A DNA stretch of 64,000 nucleotides from Jilunia laotingensis. Lineage in GTDB: Bacteria; Bacteroidota; Bacteroidia; Bacteroidales; Bacteroidaceae. The notes under the pieces were generated by a model. The model saw nothing but the letters and a program-made list of their open reading frames with translations. It was not told the DNA's origin and did no database searches. Location of the stretch: the NCBI RefSeq assembly GCF_014385165.1, contig NZ_JACRTF010000001.1, positions 496,001 through 560,000 of the forward strand, in the 5' to 3' direction. Shown piece after piece: positions 1-9,174 of this stretch. The translations under genes were made by a program, and so were the position numbers. Position 1 is the stretch's first letter, and the number at the start of each line of letters is the position of its first letter.

Positions 1-287
1 AACTTCACAGCCAGGTTATAACCTTCGTAGTTGTCCCACAAAGGATTAAATCTCACAAAAACCCTTTCCCCATCTACCGGCTTATACCAATAAACATCAT
101 TACCCGAAAGCCAAAGTGTCCCGTAACGATCCGAATCAAGATAATAAGCATTTCCACTCAAAACCCGAACAGTTGCCCACCCTACTCCAATATCACCAAC
201 GGAATATCCGTCATTATCATCACACGACTGTAATGCAGGTATCAGTACAAACAGTATCGCCAATAAAAACCAATTAAACCTTTTCAT
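1..287 (-). CDS. NigD-like lipoprotein, C-terminus cut by window edge
   Basis: This is the first 95 or so codons of a minus-strand gene that continues past base 1. The start ATG is at 287. The N-terminus is a lipoprotein signal peptide (positive MKRFNW, hydrophobic core, lipobox ALQSC), followed by an acidic DDND stretch and a tryptophan- and tyrosine-rich segment (VGWATVRV, LDSDRYGTLW). This pattern resembles the NigD/NigD-like OB-fold lipoproteins common in Bacteroides, whose molecular role is poorly defined. It probably sits in the outer or inner membrane. It follows lpxB but is separated by a strong terminator, so it is probably a separate transcription unit. The family call is from pattern memory; the lipoprotein call is firm. 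Confidence 0.6.
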   Translation of the reverse strand, partial: MKRFNWFLLAILFVLIPALQSCDDNDGYSVGDIGVGWATVRVLSGNAYYLDSDRYGTLWLSGNDVYWYKPVDGERVFVRFNPLWDNYEGYNLAVK

Positions 288-320
288 AATCATATCTTTC
301 TTTGTTGTTCTGAATAATAA

Positions 321-353
321 ATAAAAAAGCCGGGCATTTACTGCACCGGCTTT
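321..353 (-). terminator. Rho-independent terminator of surE-lpxB
   Basis: The arms AAAGCCGG and CCGGCTTT enclose a loop of about 12 bases. On the minus strand the stem is followed by a T-rich run (TTTTTTATTT). It lies just past the lpxB stop codon. Confidence 0.8.
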
Positions 354-375
354 ACGTTTATTATCAAAAGCAAGT

Positions 376-1512
376 TTATTTTTTAAGCAATTTCACCATC
401 TCCACGGCTGCACGATGCGGCGCACCCGGATCGCCAAGCCTTTCGGCCATATATTCATATCCATCCAACATTTCATGGCGTTTTTTCTCATCAAAGAGTA
501 ATTTTCTCAATTCGGTACGAACATTGGCAACAGTCATTGTGTCTGCCACCAATTCCTTAACAATCTCCCTGTCAGCGATCAAATTGACCAATGATATAAA
601 ACGTACTTTCAGGACGTGACGACGGATAAAAGATATCAGTTTTCCCGGAGACAAATGATAACAAACCACCTGAGGAACCTTGAAAAGAGCCGCCTCCAAC
701 GTAGCTGTACCTGAAGTTACCAATGCCGCATCAGCCTGTTGCAGCAAACGGTAGGTTTGACCGAACAAAATTTTCACATGATAGCCACCTATGTACTTCT
801 GATAATACTCTAAGGAAATGGAAGGCGCACCGGCCAACACCAACTGATAGTCTGGAAATACGGAAGCCGCCTCGAGCATGTCAGGCAAATTATCTTTGAT
901 TTCCTGCTTCCGGCTGCCGGCAAGTAGCGCAATAATCGGTTTATTTTCCAATCGATTATCAGCTATGAAGTCAGCAAATGATTCCGAATGTGTTTCCTGG
1001 AAAACAGCCACCTCGTCTACTGTGGGATTACCTATATAATGAATAGGATATCGGTGCTTTTGCTCAAAAAACTCCACCTCGAAAGGAAGAATTGAAAACA
1101 ATTCGTCGACATCGCGTTTTATATTCTTAATGCGATATTCTTTCCATGCCCATATCTTAGGGGAAATGTAATAATATACAGGAATATGAGTACGCGCATG
1201 AATAAACTTGGCTATATCCAAATTAAATCCGGGATAATCAACCAATATGACCACATCCGGTGACCAATTTACAATATCCTCTTTGCAATACCTCATGTTA
1301 GCAAAGATAGTACGCAAATGGAGCAATACAGGTATGAAACCCATATAAGCCAATTCTTTATAATGCTTTACCATCGTACCACCGACAGCACTCATCAGAT
1401 CGCCACCGAAAAAACGGAACTCAGCCTCGGAATCCTCTTCCTTGAGAGCGGCCATCAAATGAGAAGCGTGCAAATCACCGGATGCTTCGCCTACAATAAG
1501 GTAATATTTCAT
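376..1512 (-). CDS. lpxB: Lipid-A-disaccharide synthase
   Basis: LpxB (GT19) joins UDP-2,3-diacylglucosamine and lipid X (2,3-diacylglucosamine 1-phosphate) to make the lipid A disaccharide at the cytoplasmic face of the inner membrane. The 378-residue length is normal for the family. The N-terminus YYLIVGEASGDLHASHLMAA is the family signature; FFGGDLMSAVGG, VDYPGFN, YYISPKIWAW, ALLAGSRKQEI and the C-terminal SGTATLEAALF motif follow in the usual order. It lies 19 bases downstream of surE on the same strand, so the two are probably co-transcribed, a pairing common in Bacteroides. No truncation or missing motif is visible. Confidence 0.97.
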   Translation of the reverse strand: MKYYLIVGEASGDLHASHLMAALKEEDSEAEFRFFGGDLMSAVGGTMVKHYKELAYMGFIPVLLHLRTIFANMRYCKEDIVNWSPDVVILVDYPGFNLDIAKFIHARTHIPVYYYISPKIWAWKEYRIKNIKRDVDELFSILPFEVEFFEQKHRYPIHYIGNPTVDEVAVFQETHSESFADFIADNRLENKPIIALLAGSRKQEIKDNLPDMLEAASVFPDYQLVLAGAPSISLEYYQKYIGGYHVKILFGQTYRLLQQADAALVTSGTATLEAALFKVPQVVCYHLSPGKLISFIRRHVLKVRFISLVNLIADREIVKELVADTMTVANVRTELRKLLFDEKKRHEMLDGYEYMAERLGDPGAPHRAAVEMVKLLKK

Positions 1513-1531
1513 GATATTCGCAAGTTATGAA

Positions 1532-2296
1532 TTAAAACCAGCTCTTCAATTCATCCATAAATCCATAAGCTGTAACATCTACCGTTGTTGGCGTAATAGC
1601 CACATATCCGTTGGCCAAAGCCCAATGATCGTTCTTTTCATTGTCCGGTTCGAAATCCGTAAACTCTCCAATCAGCCAAAAGTAGTTTGCGTTTCCTTTC
1701 CTCGGGCATGCTTCCCATTCATTTGTCCAATGACCTTTTGCCTGTTCACACACCTTGATACCCTTCAATTCTTTTGTATCAGGGAAATTTACGTTCAGAC
1801 AAGTTAACGGAGGAAGCCCTTTCTCAAGTACCTGCGCTGCAATCTGACGAACATAAGGTCCCGCTGCTTCAAAGTCCGCACCCGGTTCGTGGCTGCAAAG
1901 AGAAAAGCCAATAGAAGGGATGCCATTCAAGCAACCTTCCGTCACCACTCCCATTGTTCCCGAATAATGAACATTCGTAGCAGAATTATCTCCATGATTG
2001 ATCCCACCGACTACCAGATCGGGCTTACGGTCAAGCACCGTATGCCAGGCAAGCTTGATACAATCGGTCGGAGTCCCTGTACATTTATATACCGTCAGCC
2101 CCACATCCTTACGAAGCAATTGATAATGCACCGGTTGCGTTACCGTCAATGCACATCCACTTCCCGAACGTGCCGAATCGGGTGCCATCACAACTATTTC
2201 GCCCAGCGGACGAAGGAATTTTATAAGCTCGCTAATGCCTTTTGCCATGATACCATCATCGTTCGAGATGAGTATCAACGGACGCTGATTCTCCAT
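1532..2296 (-). CDS. surE: 5'-nucleotidase SurE
   Basis: SurE is a divalent-metal-dependent survival-protein nucleotidase that dephosphorylates nucleoside monophosphates in the cytoplasm. The metal-binding motif ILISNDDGI lies at the N-terminus, followed by PDSARSGSG and [18 protein letters not shown], all family signatures. I place the start at 2296 (MENQRP, 254 residues) instead of an in-frame ATG 20 codons upstream. A -7 box TACTTTTG on the minus strand at 2333-2326 would put the transcript start only about 25 bases before 2296, leaving the upstream ATG untranscribed. It heads the surE-lpxB unit and diverges from parA. Confidence 0.95.
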   Translation of the reverse strand: MENQRPLILISNDDGIMAKGISELIKFLRPLGEIVVMAPDSARSGSGCALTVTQPVHYQLLRKDVGLTVYKCTGTPTDCIKLAWHTVLDRKPDLVVGGINHGDNSATNVHYSGTMGVVTEGCLNGIPSIGFSLCSHEPGADFEAAGPYVRQIAAQVLEKGLPPLTCLNVNFPDTKELKGIKVCEQAKGHWTNEWEACPRKGNANYFWLIGEFTDFEPDNEKNDHWALANGYVAITPTTVDVTAYGFMDELKSWF

Positions 2297-2325
2297 ATTT
2301 CTAATCTTTCTGTTAATAGTCCGTG

Positions 2326-2333
2326 CAAAAGTA
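2326..2333 (-). promoter_or_regulatory. -7 box of surE promoter
   Basis: TACTTTTG on the minus strand matches the Bacteroides -7 consensus TAnnTTTG exactly. No clear TTTG -33 box is seen. Its position decides the surE start. Confidence 0.6.
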
Positions 2334-2460
2334 GCAAAAAGAATATTGCCGAACAACTATAGATAGAGAGAAAGGCCGCCTACAACTCTCCAGTCACGTT
2401 TAGAAATCTTAATCTTCTGCAAGTGAGTAAAAAAGCACTCTCATATTTAATATTAATATG

Positions 2461-2468
2461 TATATTTG
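2461..2468 (+). promoter_or_regulatory. -7 box of the parA operon promoter
   Basis: TATATTTG is an exact TAnnTTTG match. It implies a 5' leader of about 140 bases before parA. That leader holds a distal inverted repeat (2476-2484 AAAAGAGAA with 2550-2558 TTCTCTTTT) ending in a T run, which could act as an attenuator. Confidence 0.55.
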
Positions 2469-2614
2469 CAGGCTGAAAAGAGAATTGGTGACAGGTTAGT
2501 CATTCAGTTATTAACAAAACCGGTGACTTTTCAACAAATTCAGTAAAGTTTCTCTTTTTTCGTAGGCGCTCTGAGGATTTATCACTTATTTCGCTGCCGA
2601 TAAAATTAGATAAT

Positions 2615-3382
2615 ATGGGAAAAATTATTGCTTTGGCCAATCAAAAAGGCGGTGTAGGTAAAACAACGACTACGATTAATCTCGCAGCCTCGCTTGCCAC
2701 GCTTGAAAAGAAAGTACTGGTGGTTGATGCCGACCCGCAGGCAAACGCTTCGTCCGGGTTGGGAGTAGATATCAAGCAATCGGAATGCACTATTTATGAA
2801 TGCATTATAGACAGAGCCAATGTACAAGACGCTATCCATGACACTGAAATCGATTCGTTGAAAGTCATTTCTTCGCACATCAATCTGGTGGGAGCCGAAA
2901 TAGAAATGCTCAACCTTAAAAACCGCGAAAAGATATTGAAAGAAGTACTAAGCCCATTAAAGGAGGAGTATGACTTTATCCTGATAGACTGCTCACCTTC
3001 ACTCGGGCTCATCACAATCAATTCACTGACAGCAGCCGATTCGGTTATCATTCCGGTACAAGCCGAATATTTCGCACTTGAAGGGATCAGTAAATTGCTG
3101 AACACCATCAAAATTATCAAATCAAAGCTCAACCCGGCATTAGAGATCGAGGGATTCTTACTAACCATGTACGATTCACGTCTGCGCCAAGCCAATCAGA
3201 TTTACGATGAAGTAAAACGCCACTTCCAGGAACTGGTGTTCAAAACTGTTATCCAACGTAACGTAAAACTGAGCGAAGCTCCCAGCTACGGCATACCGAC
3301 CATTCTCTACGATGCCGACTCGACCGGAGCTAAAAATCATATATCCCTGGCTCAGGAAATCATTAGCAAAAACTGTAAATAA
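2615..3382 (+). CDS. parA: Chromosome-partitioning ATPase ParA/Soj
   Basis: ParA is a nucleoid-associated ATPase that moves or positions replication origins together with ParB. The deviant Walker A motif KGGVGKTTTTIN is at about residues 10-21, with the signature lysine before GVGKT. The switch motif DADPQANASSG follows near residue 40 and the Walker B-like LIDCSPSLG near residue 125. The length of 255 residues is typical of chromosomal Soj proteins without a DNA-binding N-terminal extension. parB starts 10 bases downstream. No consensus parS site (TGTTnCACGTGnAACA) was noticed in the window. Confidence 0.95.
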   Translation: MGKIIALANQKGGVGKTTTTINLAASLATLEKKVLVVDADPQANASSGLGVDIKQSECTIYECIIDRANVQDAIHDTEIDSLKVISSHINLVGAEIEMLNLKNREKILKEVLSPLKEEYDFILIDCSPSLGLITINSLTAADSVIIPVQAEYFALEGISKLLNTIKIIKSKLNPALEIEGFLLTMYDSRLRQANQIYDEVKRHFQELVFKTVIQRNVKLSEAPSYGIPTILYDADSTGAKNHISLAQEIISKNCK

Positions 3383-3392
3383 ACGAAGATAT

Positions 3393-4283
3393 ATGGCTAC
3401 ACAAAAAAGAAATGCATTAGGTCGCGGGCTCGACGCCCTGCTTTCGATGGATGAGGTGAAAACCGAAGGCTCTTCGTCTATTAATGAAATAGAACTATCG
3501 AAAATCTCCGTCAATCCCAACCAGCCTCGTCGTGAATTTGACGAAACAGCTTTACAGGAGTTGGCCGATTCTATCAAGGAAATCGGAATCATCCAACCGA
3601 TCACATTACGTAAAATCGATGACGACTCTTACCAGATCATCGCTGGCGAGCGTCGCTACCGGGCATCACTAAAAGCAGGACTGCAAACAATCCCTGCTTA
3701 TATCCGTACGGCTGACGACGAGAACGTGATGGAAATGGCTCTGATTGAGAACATACAGCGTGAAGACCTTAACGCTGTAGAAATAGCCCTTGCCTACCAG
3801 CACTTATTGGAACAGTACGCACTGACACAAGAACGTCTCAGCGAACGCGTAGGCAAAAAACGCACTACTATCGCCAATTATCTGCGTCTGCTTAAACTCC
3901 CGGCACCAATACAGATGGCTTTACAGAACAAACAGATAGATATGGGACATGCCCGTGCCTTGATCACGCTGGGTGATCCTAAGTTACAGGTGAAAATTTT
4001 CGAAGAGATAGTAGAACACGGATACTCTGTGCGTAAAGTGGAAGAGATTGTGAAATCGCTCAATGAAGGTGAAACCATAAAAAGCGGTGCCCGCAAGATC
4101 ACTCCCAAGCGCTCTAAGTTGCCCGAAGAGTTCAATATGTTGAAACAGCATTTATCGGGATTTTTTAATACCAAGGTACAACTCACCTGTTCCGAAAAAG
4201 GAAGAGGAAGAATCAGTATCCCCTTCAACAACGAAGAAGATCTGGAGCGTATCATGGAAATCTTCGACTCTTTAAAGAAATAA
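3393..4283 (+). CDS. parB: Chromosome-partitioning protein ParB/Spo0J
   Basis: ParB binds parS, uses CTP to slide along DNA and stimulates ParA. I start it at 3393 (MATQKRNALGRGLDALL, 296 residues); a longer in-frame reading would overlap parA by 70 bases and lacks family similarity. Seen in order: the N-terminal ParA-activating GRGLDALLS peptide, the CTP-binding box GERRYRASLKAG, the ENIQREDLNA motif, a helix-turn-helix (LSERVGKKRTTIANYLRLL) and a C-terminal dimerisation region. The downstream DUF5683 gene begins at the base after its stop codon, indicating a tight operon. Confidence 0.95.
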   Translation: MATQKRNALGRGLDALLSMDEVKTEGSSSINEIELSKISVNPNQPRREFDETALQELADSIKEIGIIQPITLRKIDDDSYQIIAGERRYRASLKAGLQTIPAYIRTADDENVMEMALIENIQREDLNAVEIALAYQHLLEQYALTQERLSERVGKKRTTIANYLRLLKLPAPIQMALQNKQIDMGHARALITLGDPKLQVKIFEEIVEHGYSVRKVEEIVKSLNEGETIKSGARKITPKRSKLPEEFNMLKQHLSGFFNTKVQLTCSEKGRGRISIPFNNEEDLERIMEIFDSLKK

Positions 4284-5156
4284 ATGACAAGGAAAAATCT
4301 GAAATATAAATCCTGCCTCATAACCCTGCTTCTCTGTATGCTACAGGCGGCAGGGATTGATGTATATGCACAGGAACCTGCACAAACAGTTTCCCGTGAT
4401 TCGGTAATCGTCCGTGAAGCTCCCAAAGCTCGTGCCCGCCGACACCGTGAGCTACCTCCCCAATCAACGGATTCATTAAAAGACACCCATTCACTAATCA
4501 GCCGTGACAGTATCACAGCCATTCGACTTGACAGCATGGAGATGCATGCCATCGCGCCTGCCATTGCCGATAGCCTCGACAAAGTGAACAAGCAAAACCT
4601 GAAAGAGATGGAAACCTCCATCACTCCCCAATTGCCCAAGGACAGTGTGCCACCAACCATTCCGCAAAAAGTATGGACACCTAATCCTACAAAAGCGACG
4701 TGGCTGGCCGTTGTATTCCCCGGTGGCGGACAGATTTACAATCGTAAATTCTGGAAGCTCCCCATCATTTACGGAGGATTTGCCGGTTGTGCGTACGCTC
4801 TTAGCTGGAATGGGAAAATGTACAAGGACTACTCCCGGGCTTATCTAGATATCATGGACAGTGACCCGACCACAAACAGTTATAAAGAAATATTGCCTCC
4901 CAATAATAAAACAGAAGCACAATTGAAAGAACTTTTACGCAAACGTAAAGACATGTTCCGACGATACCGCGACTTGAGTATATTCGCTTTTATCGGTGTA
5001 TACCTCATTTCGATTGTCGATGCTTATGTCGATGCCGAATTGTCGAACTTCGACATCTCGCCCGACTTGAGTATGAGAATCGAACCGGCTATTATCAATG
5101 ACAATTTTCACCCTAATTCCAGATCTGTGGGCGTGCAATGCTGCCTTCGATTTTAA
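4284..5156 (+). CDS. DUF5683 domain protein, exported
   Basis: A 290-residue protein of unknown function. The N-terminus is a signal peptide (KSCLITLLLCMLQAAG..VYAQ), followed by a low-complexity serine- and aspartate-rich region (residues about 30-130). The C-terminal half contains KATWLAVVFPGGGQIYNRKFWKLP, here broken as KATWLAVVFPG and GQIYNRKFWKLP, which is typical of the DUF5683 family, then hydrophobic segments (YGGFAGCAYALSW; FAFIGVYLISIVDAYVDA). It is probably envelope-associated. It abuts parB and lies 32 bases before a lytic transglycosylase gene, so it is probably co-transcribed with both; a link between envelope growth and segregation is only an inference. Confidence 0.8.
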   Translation: MTRKNLKYKSCLITLLLCMLQAAGIDVYAQEPAQTVSRDSVIVREAPKARARRHRELPPQSTDSLKDTHSLISRDSITAIRLDSMEMHAIAPAIADSLDKVNKQNLKEMETSITPQLPKDSVPPTIPQKVWTPNPTKATWLAVVFPGGGQIYNRKFWKLPIIYGGFAGCAYALSWNGKMYKDYSRAYLDIMDSDPTTNSYKEILPPNNKTEAQLKELLRKRKDMFRRYRDLSIFAFIGVYLISIVDAYVDAELSNFDISPDLSMRIEPAIINDNFHPNSRSVGVQCCLRF

Positions 5157-5188
5157 GGAAAGCACTATTCAAAATTAAACAATTAAGA

Positions 5189-6484
5189 ATGAAGAGAATA
5201 AAAAGCTATTATCCCCTTATCTTCTTTTTCCTGTTGGCAACCTCACAGGTAAAAGCACAAAGTGTAGACGTAACCATTAAAGAAAACGGAACCGAACGGC
5301 AAGAAAGCATAGAGCTTCCGAAAAGCATGACCTATCCGCTGGACAGCCTGCTGAGCGACTGGAAAGCGAAAAACTATATCGATTTAGGCAAGGATTGCAG
5401 TACCTCTGAAGTCAACCCGCAATTCAGTGATTCTGTATACATCGACCGCTTGTCACGAATTCCTGCTGTCATGGAAATGCCTTACAACGATATCGTGCGC
5501 AAGTTCATCGAGATGTATTCCGGCCGGCTACGCAGCCAAGTATCATTTATGCTGAGCGCCTGCAACTTCTACATGCCCATTTTCGAAGAAGCACTCGATG
5601 CTTACAATCTCCCGTTCGAATTGAAATACCTTCCCATCATCGAATCTGCCCTCAATCCATCGGCCGTATCCCGTGTCGGTGCATCCGGTCTATGGCAGTT
5701 CATGCTTGCTACGGGTAAAATGTATGGTCTGGAGTCAAACAGTCTTGTAGACGAACGCCGAGACCCGATAAAAGCGACCTGGGCGGCTGCCCGCTACTTG
5801 AAAGAGCTGTATGGCATATATGGCGATTGGAATCTCGTCATTGCCGCTTATAACTGCGGACCGGGAACCATCAACAAAGCAATACGCCGTGCAGACGGAA
5901 AGACCGATTACTGGGAGATATACAACTATCTGCCCAAAGAGACACGTGGTTACGTTCCGGCATTTATTGCCGCCAATTATGTAATGACATATTATTGCGA
6001 TCACAACATCTGTCCAATGGAAACCGATATTCCTGCCGCCACGGATACAGTGCAGGTAACCAAAAATCTTCACTTCGAACAGATTGCGGATCTTTGCGGA
6101 ATCAGTATGGAACAGATTAAAAGCCTTAACCCGCAATATAAAAAGAATATTATTCCCGGAGACAATAAGCCCTACACGCTTCGCCTTCCTCAAAGCTATA
6201 TCAGTACCTTCATCGACCAGCAAGATACCATCTACGTTCATCGGATGGACGAATTATTTCATAACCGGAAAACAATTGCAATCAAAGACGATGTTCCCCC
6301 TAGCCGGACAAGAAGCAAAGCTACCGTCGGAAAGGGCAATTTAACTTATCATAAAATCAAAAGCGGGGAGACATTAGGTGCCATTGCTGAAAAATACGGT
6401 GTGCGTGTGAAGGATATCCAAAGTTGGAATGGCCTGCGAAATACTAGGATTGCAGCGGGAAAACGACTGAAAATATACAAATAA
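5189..6484 (+). CDS. mltD: MltD-like lytic transglycosylase with LysM domains
   Basis: Predicted periplasmic muramidase that cleaves peptidoglycan with formation of 1,6-anhydromuramic acid. Start chosen at MKRIKSYY (5189), which gives a clean signal peptide ending near VKAQ. The SLT domain lies at roughly residues 90-270 with the catalytic glutamate in PIIESALNPSA, then GASGLWQFM and AAYNCGPGTINKAI. A LysM-like module follows (FEQIADLCGISMEQIKSLNP) and a clear C-terminal LysM (YHKIKSGETLGAIAEKYG). The length of 431 residues suits an MltD-type enzyme. The position after parAB/DUF5683 suggests one envelope/segregation operon. Confidence 0.9.
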   Translation: MKRIKSYYPLIFFFLLATSQVKAQSVDVTIKENGTERQESIELPKSMTYPLDSLLSDWKAKNYIDLGKDCSTSEVNPQFSDSVYIDRLSRIPAVMEMPYNDIVRKFIEMYSGRLRSQVSFMLSACNFYMPIFEEALDAYNLPFELKYLPIIESALNPSAVSRVGASGLWQFMLATGKMYGLESNSLVDERRDPIKATWAAARYLKELYGIYGDWNLVIAAYNCGPGTINKAIRRADGKTDYWEIYNYLPKETRGYVPAFIAANYVMTYYCDHNICPMETDIPAATDTVQVTKNLHFEQIADLCGISMEQIKSLNPQYKKNIIPGDNKPYTLRLPQSYISTFIDQQDTIYVHRMDELFHNRKTIAIKDDVPPSRTRSKATVGKGNLTYHKIKSGETLGAIAEKYGVRVKDIQSWNGLRNTRIAAGKRLKIYK

Positions 6485-6496
6485 ACGCATCTTTGC

Positions 6497-6526
6497 TTGT
6501 GAGGAGTTGAAAAATGCTTATTTTTG
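6497..6526 (+). promoter_or_regulatory. Internal promoter for the RelA/SpoT gene
   Basis: TTG at 6497-6499 and TATTTTTG at 6519-6526 are 19 bases apart, the usual Bacteroides -33/-7 geometry. The implied transcript start near 6533 rules out the in-frame ATG at 6514 and supports the one at 6553. Confidence 0.6.
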
Positions 6527-6552
6527 CAGAAAGCAATGAAAGGATAGCATTT

Positions 6553-8802
6553 ATGGACAATATACCCCCAAGAGAAATAGCAGAAGAAGAGATGATCGAA
6601 CAAGCGTTCCAAGAACTGCTGGACGATTACTTGGCAACCAAACACCGTAAACGTGTTGAAATCATAACCAAAGCCTTTAATTTTGCCAATCAGGCACATA
6701 AAGGAATAAAGCGCCGTTCGGGTGAGCCGTACATCATGCATCCGATTGCCGTTGCCAAAATCGTATGCAATGAGATCGGCCTCGGTTCTACTTCCATCTG
6801 TGCGGCACTTCTACACGATGTTGTAGAAGATACGGACTACACGGTTGAAGATATCGAAAACATCTTTGGCCCGAAGATTGCACAGATCGTAGACGGTCTG
6901 ACCAAAATATCGGGGGGAATCTTCGGTGACCGCGCTTCCGCTCAGGCAGAAAACTTCAAGAAGCTATTGCTCACTATGTCCGATGACATCCGTGTTATCC
7001 TGATAAAAATAGCCGACCGTCTCCATAACATGCGCACGCTGGGTTCAATGCTTCCCAACAAGCAGTACAAAATCGCGGGAGAAACACTTTACATTTACGC
7101 TCCTCTTGCCAACCGTCTCGGACTATATAAGATAAAAACCGAACTTGAAAATCTCAGTTTCAAGTACGAACATCCCGAAGAATATCAGGAAATCGAAGCT
7201 AAACTCAATGCCACGGCTGCCGAACGTGATAAGGTCTTCAAAGAATTCACCGCCCCCATCCGCTTGCAACTGGATAAGATGGGATTAAAATACCGCATTC
7301 TCGCACGTGTCAAGTCGATCTATTCCATATGGAATAAGATGCAGACCAAGCATGTCCCTTTTGAAGAGATATATGACCTGTTAGCCGTCCGTATCATCTT
7401 CGAACCGAGGAATCCGGAGGAAGAACTGAACGACTGCTTCGATATTTACGTTTCCATCTCCAAAATATATAAACCTCATCCCGATCGTTTACGTGACTGG
7501 GTGAGCCATCCGAAAGCAAATGGCTATCAAGCACTCCACGTCACTCTTATGGGGAATAACGGACAATGGATCGAAGTCCAAATCCGCAGCGAACGTATGA
7601 ACGATGTGGCCGAACAAGGATTTGCCGCCCATTGGAAGTATAAAGAAGGTGGGGGCAGCGAGGATGAAGGTGAACTGGAAAAATGGCTTAAAACCATTAA
7701 GGAAATCCTTGACGATCCGCAACCCGATGCCATCGACTTTCTAGACACCATCAAGTTAAATCTGTTTGCTTCGGAAATATTCGTATTCACCCCGAAAGGT
7801 GAACTTAAAACGATGCCTCAGAACTCTACGGCACTGGATTTTGCCTTTTCCCTCCATACGGACATAGGTAGCCACTGTATCGGTGCCAAAGTGAACCATA
7901 AGTTAGTACCGCTCAGTCATAAATTGCAAAGTGGCGATCAGGTGGAAATATTGACCTCCAAATCACAACGGGTACAACCTCAGTGGGAAGCATTCGCTAC
8001 TACAGCACGTGCGCGTGCAAAGATAGCCGCCATTCTCAAAAAAGAACGGAAAAACCACCAGAAAGAGGGTGAAGAATTACTCAACGAATTCCTTAAAAAA
8101 GAAGAGATTCGTCCGGACACAGTTGCTATCGAAAAGTTACGTAAACTGCATAACATGAAAAGCGAGGAGGAGTTGCTTGTTGCCATTGGTAATAAAACCA
8201 TCATATTGGGAGATGCCGATAAGAATGAACTGAAAGAAAAGCAAAGCAACAACTGGAGGAAATACCTGACTTTCTCATTCGGTAGCAGTAACAATAAAGA
8301 AAAACAACAGGAAGAAAAGGAACCTCAGGAAAAAGAAGTTATCAACCCCAAACAGATTCTGAAACTCACTGAGGAAGCCCTGCAAAAGAAATACATCATG
8401 GCGGAATGTTGTCATCCTATACCGGGTGATGACGTATTAGGTTACATTGATGAAAACGACCGGGTCATTATCCACAAACGCCAATGTCCGGTAGCAGCCA
8501 AACTAAAAAGCAGCTATGGCAACCGCATCATTGCAACGGCATGGGATACACACAAAGCCCTCTCCTTTTTGGTATATATATATATAAAAGGTATAGACAG
8601 TATGGGGCTGCTGAATGAAATCACACAGATCATCTCACGGCAACTCAATGTGAACATCCGTAAACTGGAGATGGAAACCACCGATGGTATCTTTGAAGGT
8701 AAAGTGCAAATTTATGTTCATGACGTTGAAGACGTGAAAGCCATCTGCAATAACTTGCGAAAGATAAAGAACATCAAAGAGGTAACGAGAGTAGAGAATT
8801 AA
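6553..8802 (+). CDS. RelA/SpoT family bifunctional (p)ppGpp synthase/hydrolase
   Basis: A long RSH protein (749 residues) that sets alarmone levels in the stringent response. Domains in order: HD hydrolase (about residues 35-190; HPIAVA and HDVVEDTDY, with HD residues intact), the synthetase domain (about 230-360; YDLLAVRII and HPKANGYQALHVT), TGS (about 395-455; VFTPKGELKTMPQ), a zinc-finger/helical region (CCHPIPGDDVLGY) and a C-terminal ACT domain (YIYIKGIDSMGLLNEIT). The intact HD box suggests it can hydrolyse as well as make ppGpp. The start at 6553 is chosen from the promoter just upstream. Whether to call it relA or spoT cannot be settled from sequence alone. Confidence 0.93.
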   Translation: MDNIPPREIAEEEMIEQAFQELLDDYLATKHRKRVEIITKAFNFANQAHKGIKRRSGEPYIMHPIAVAKIVCNEIGLGSTSICAALLHDVVEDTDYTVEDIENIFGPKIAQIVDGLTKISGGIFGDRASAQAENFKKLLLTMSDDIRVILIKIADRLHNMRTLGSMLPNKQYKIAGETLYIYAPLANRLGLYKIKTELENLSFKYEHPEEYQEIEAKLNATAAERDKVFKEFTAPIRLQLDKMGLKYRILARVKSIYSIWNKMQTKHVPFEEIYDLLAVRIIFEPRNPEEELNDCFDIYVSISKIYKPHPDRLRDWVSHPKANGYQALHVTLMGNNGQWIEVQIRSERMNDVAEQGFAAHWKYKEGGGSEDEGELEKWLKTIKEILDDPQPDAIDFLDTIKLNLFASEIFVFTPKGELKTMPQNSTALDFAFSLHTDIGSHCIGAKVNHKLVPLSHKLQSGDQVEILTSKSQRVQPQWEAFATTARARAKIAAILKKERKNHQKEGEELLNEFLKKEEIRPDTVAIEKLRKLHNMKSEEELLVAIGNKTIILGDADKNELKEKQSNNWRKYLTFSFGSSNNKEKQQEEKEPQEKEVINPKQILKLTEEALQKKYIMAECCHPIPGDDVLGYIDENDRVIIHKRQCPVAAKLKSSYGNRIIATAWDTHKALSFLVYIYIKGIDSMGLLNEITQIISRQLNVNIRKLEMETTDGIFEGKVQIYVHDVEDVKAICNNLRKIKNIKEVTRVEN

Positions 8803-8816
8803 AACGATCCATAACT

Positions 8817-9170
8817 TCATGGATAAGAGAAGCCGTCCAATTCTTTCTTCATAGCCAGCAACTCCTCTTTTATACTTTTCAGGCGATCTATAATTTCATA
8901 GTTACGGACGGTCGCCTCTTTATTGTCTTTCAGCTTCTGACGGGCACCGGGAAGAGTCATTCCCTTCTCTTTGACCAGATGATAGATCAGAGCAATCGTA
9001 TCTACATCCTCCTTAGTATACTGACGAACCCCACGCCCGTTCGTTTTGGGTGTGATCTGTGGGAATTCCTTCTCCCAAAAGCGGAGCAGAGAAGGATTTA
9101 CATTAAACATATCCGCTACTTCGGCTATGGAGTAGTAGAGTCTGATACTCTTATTTTTATTCATTACCAT
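8817..9170 (-). CDS. MerR family transcriptional regulator
   Basis: A small DNA-binding protein (117 residues). The MerR winged helix is at the N-terminus: YYSIAEVADMFNVNPSLLRFWEKEF, here split as YYSIAEVADMF and NVNPSLLRFWEKEF, then GVRQYTKEDV. A C-terminal coiled coil follows (IIDRLKSIKEELLAMKKEL). There is no obvious effector domain or metal-binding cysteine pair, so the signal is unknown. It begins 4 bases after the stop of the M23 peptidase gene, so both are on one transcript; this pairing is common in Bacteroides. The start could be the second methionine (MNKNKS). Confidence 0.88.
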   Translation of the reverse strand: MVMNKNKSIRLYYSIAEVADMFNVNPSLLRFWEKEFPQITPKTNGRGVRQYTKEDVDTIALIYHLVKEKGMTLPGARQKLKDNKEATVRNYEIIDRLKSIKEELLAMKKELDGFSYP

Positions 9171-9174
9171 GCTT

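Noticed and set aside
1318..2362. Plus-strand ORFs opposite lpxB and surE
   Set aside because: Shadows of clear genes; basic, cysteine- and histidine-rich translations without family features.
3312..3392. Longer ParB start
   Set aside because: Overlaps parA by 70 bases and adds residues unlike ParB; MATQKRNALGRGL is the usual beginning.
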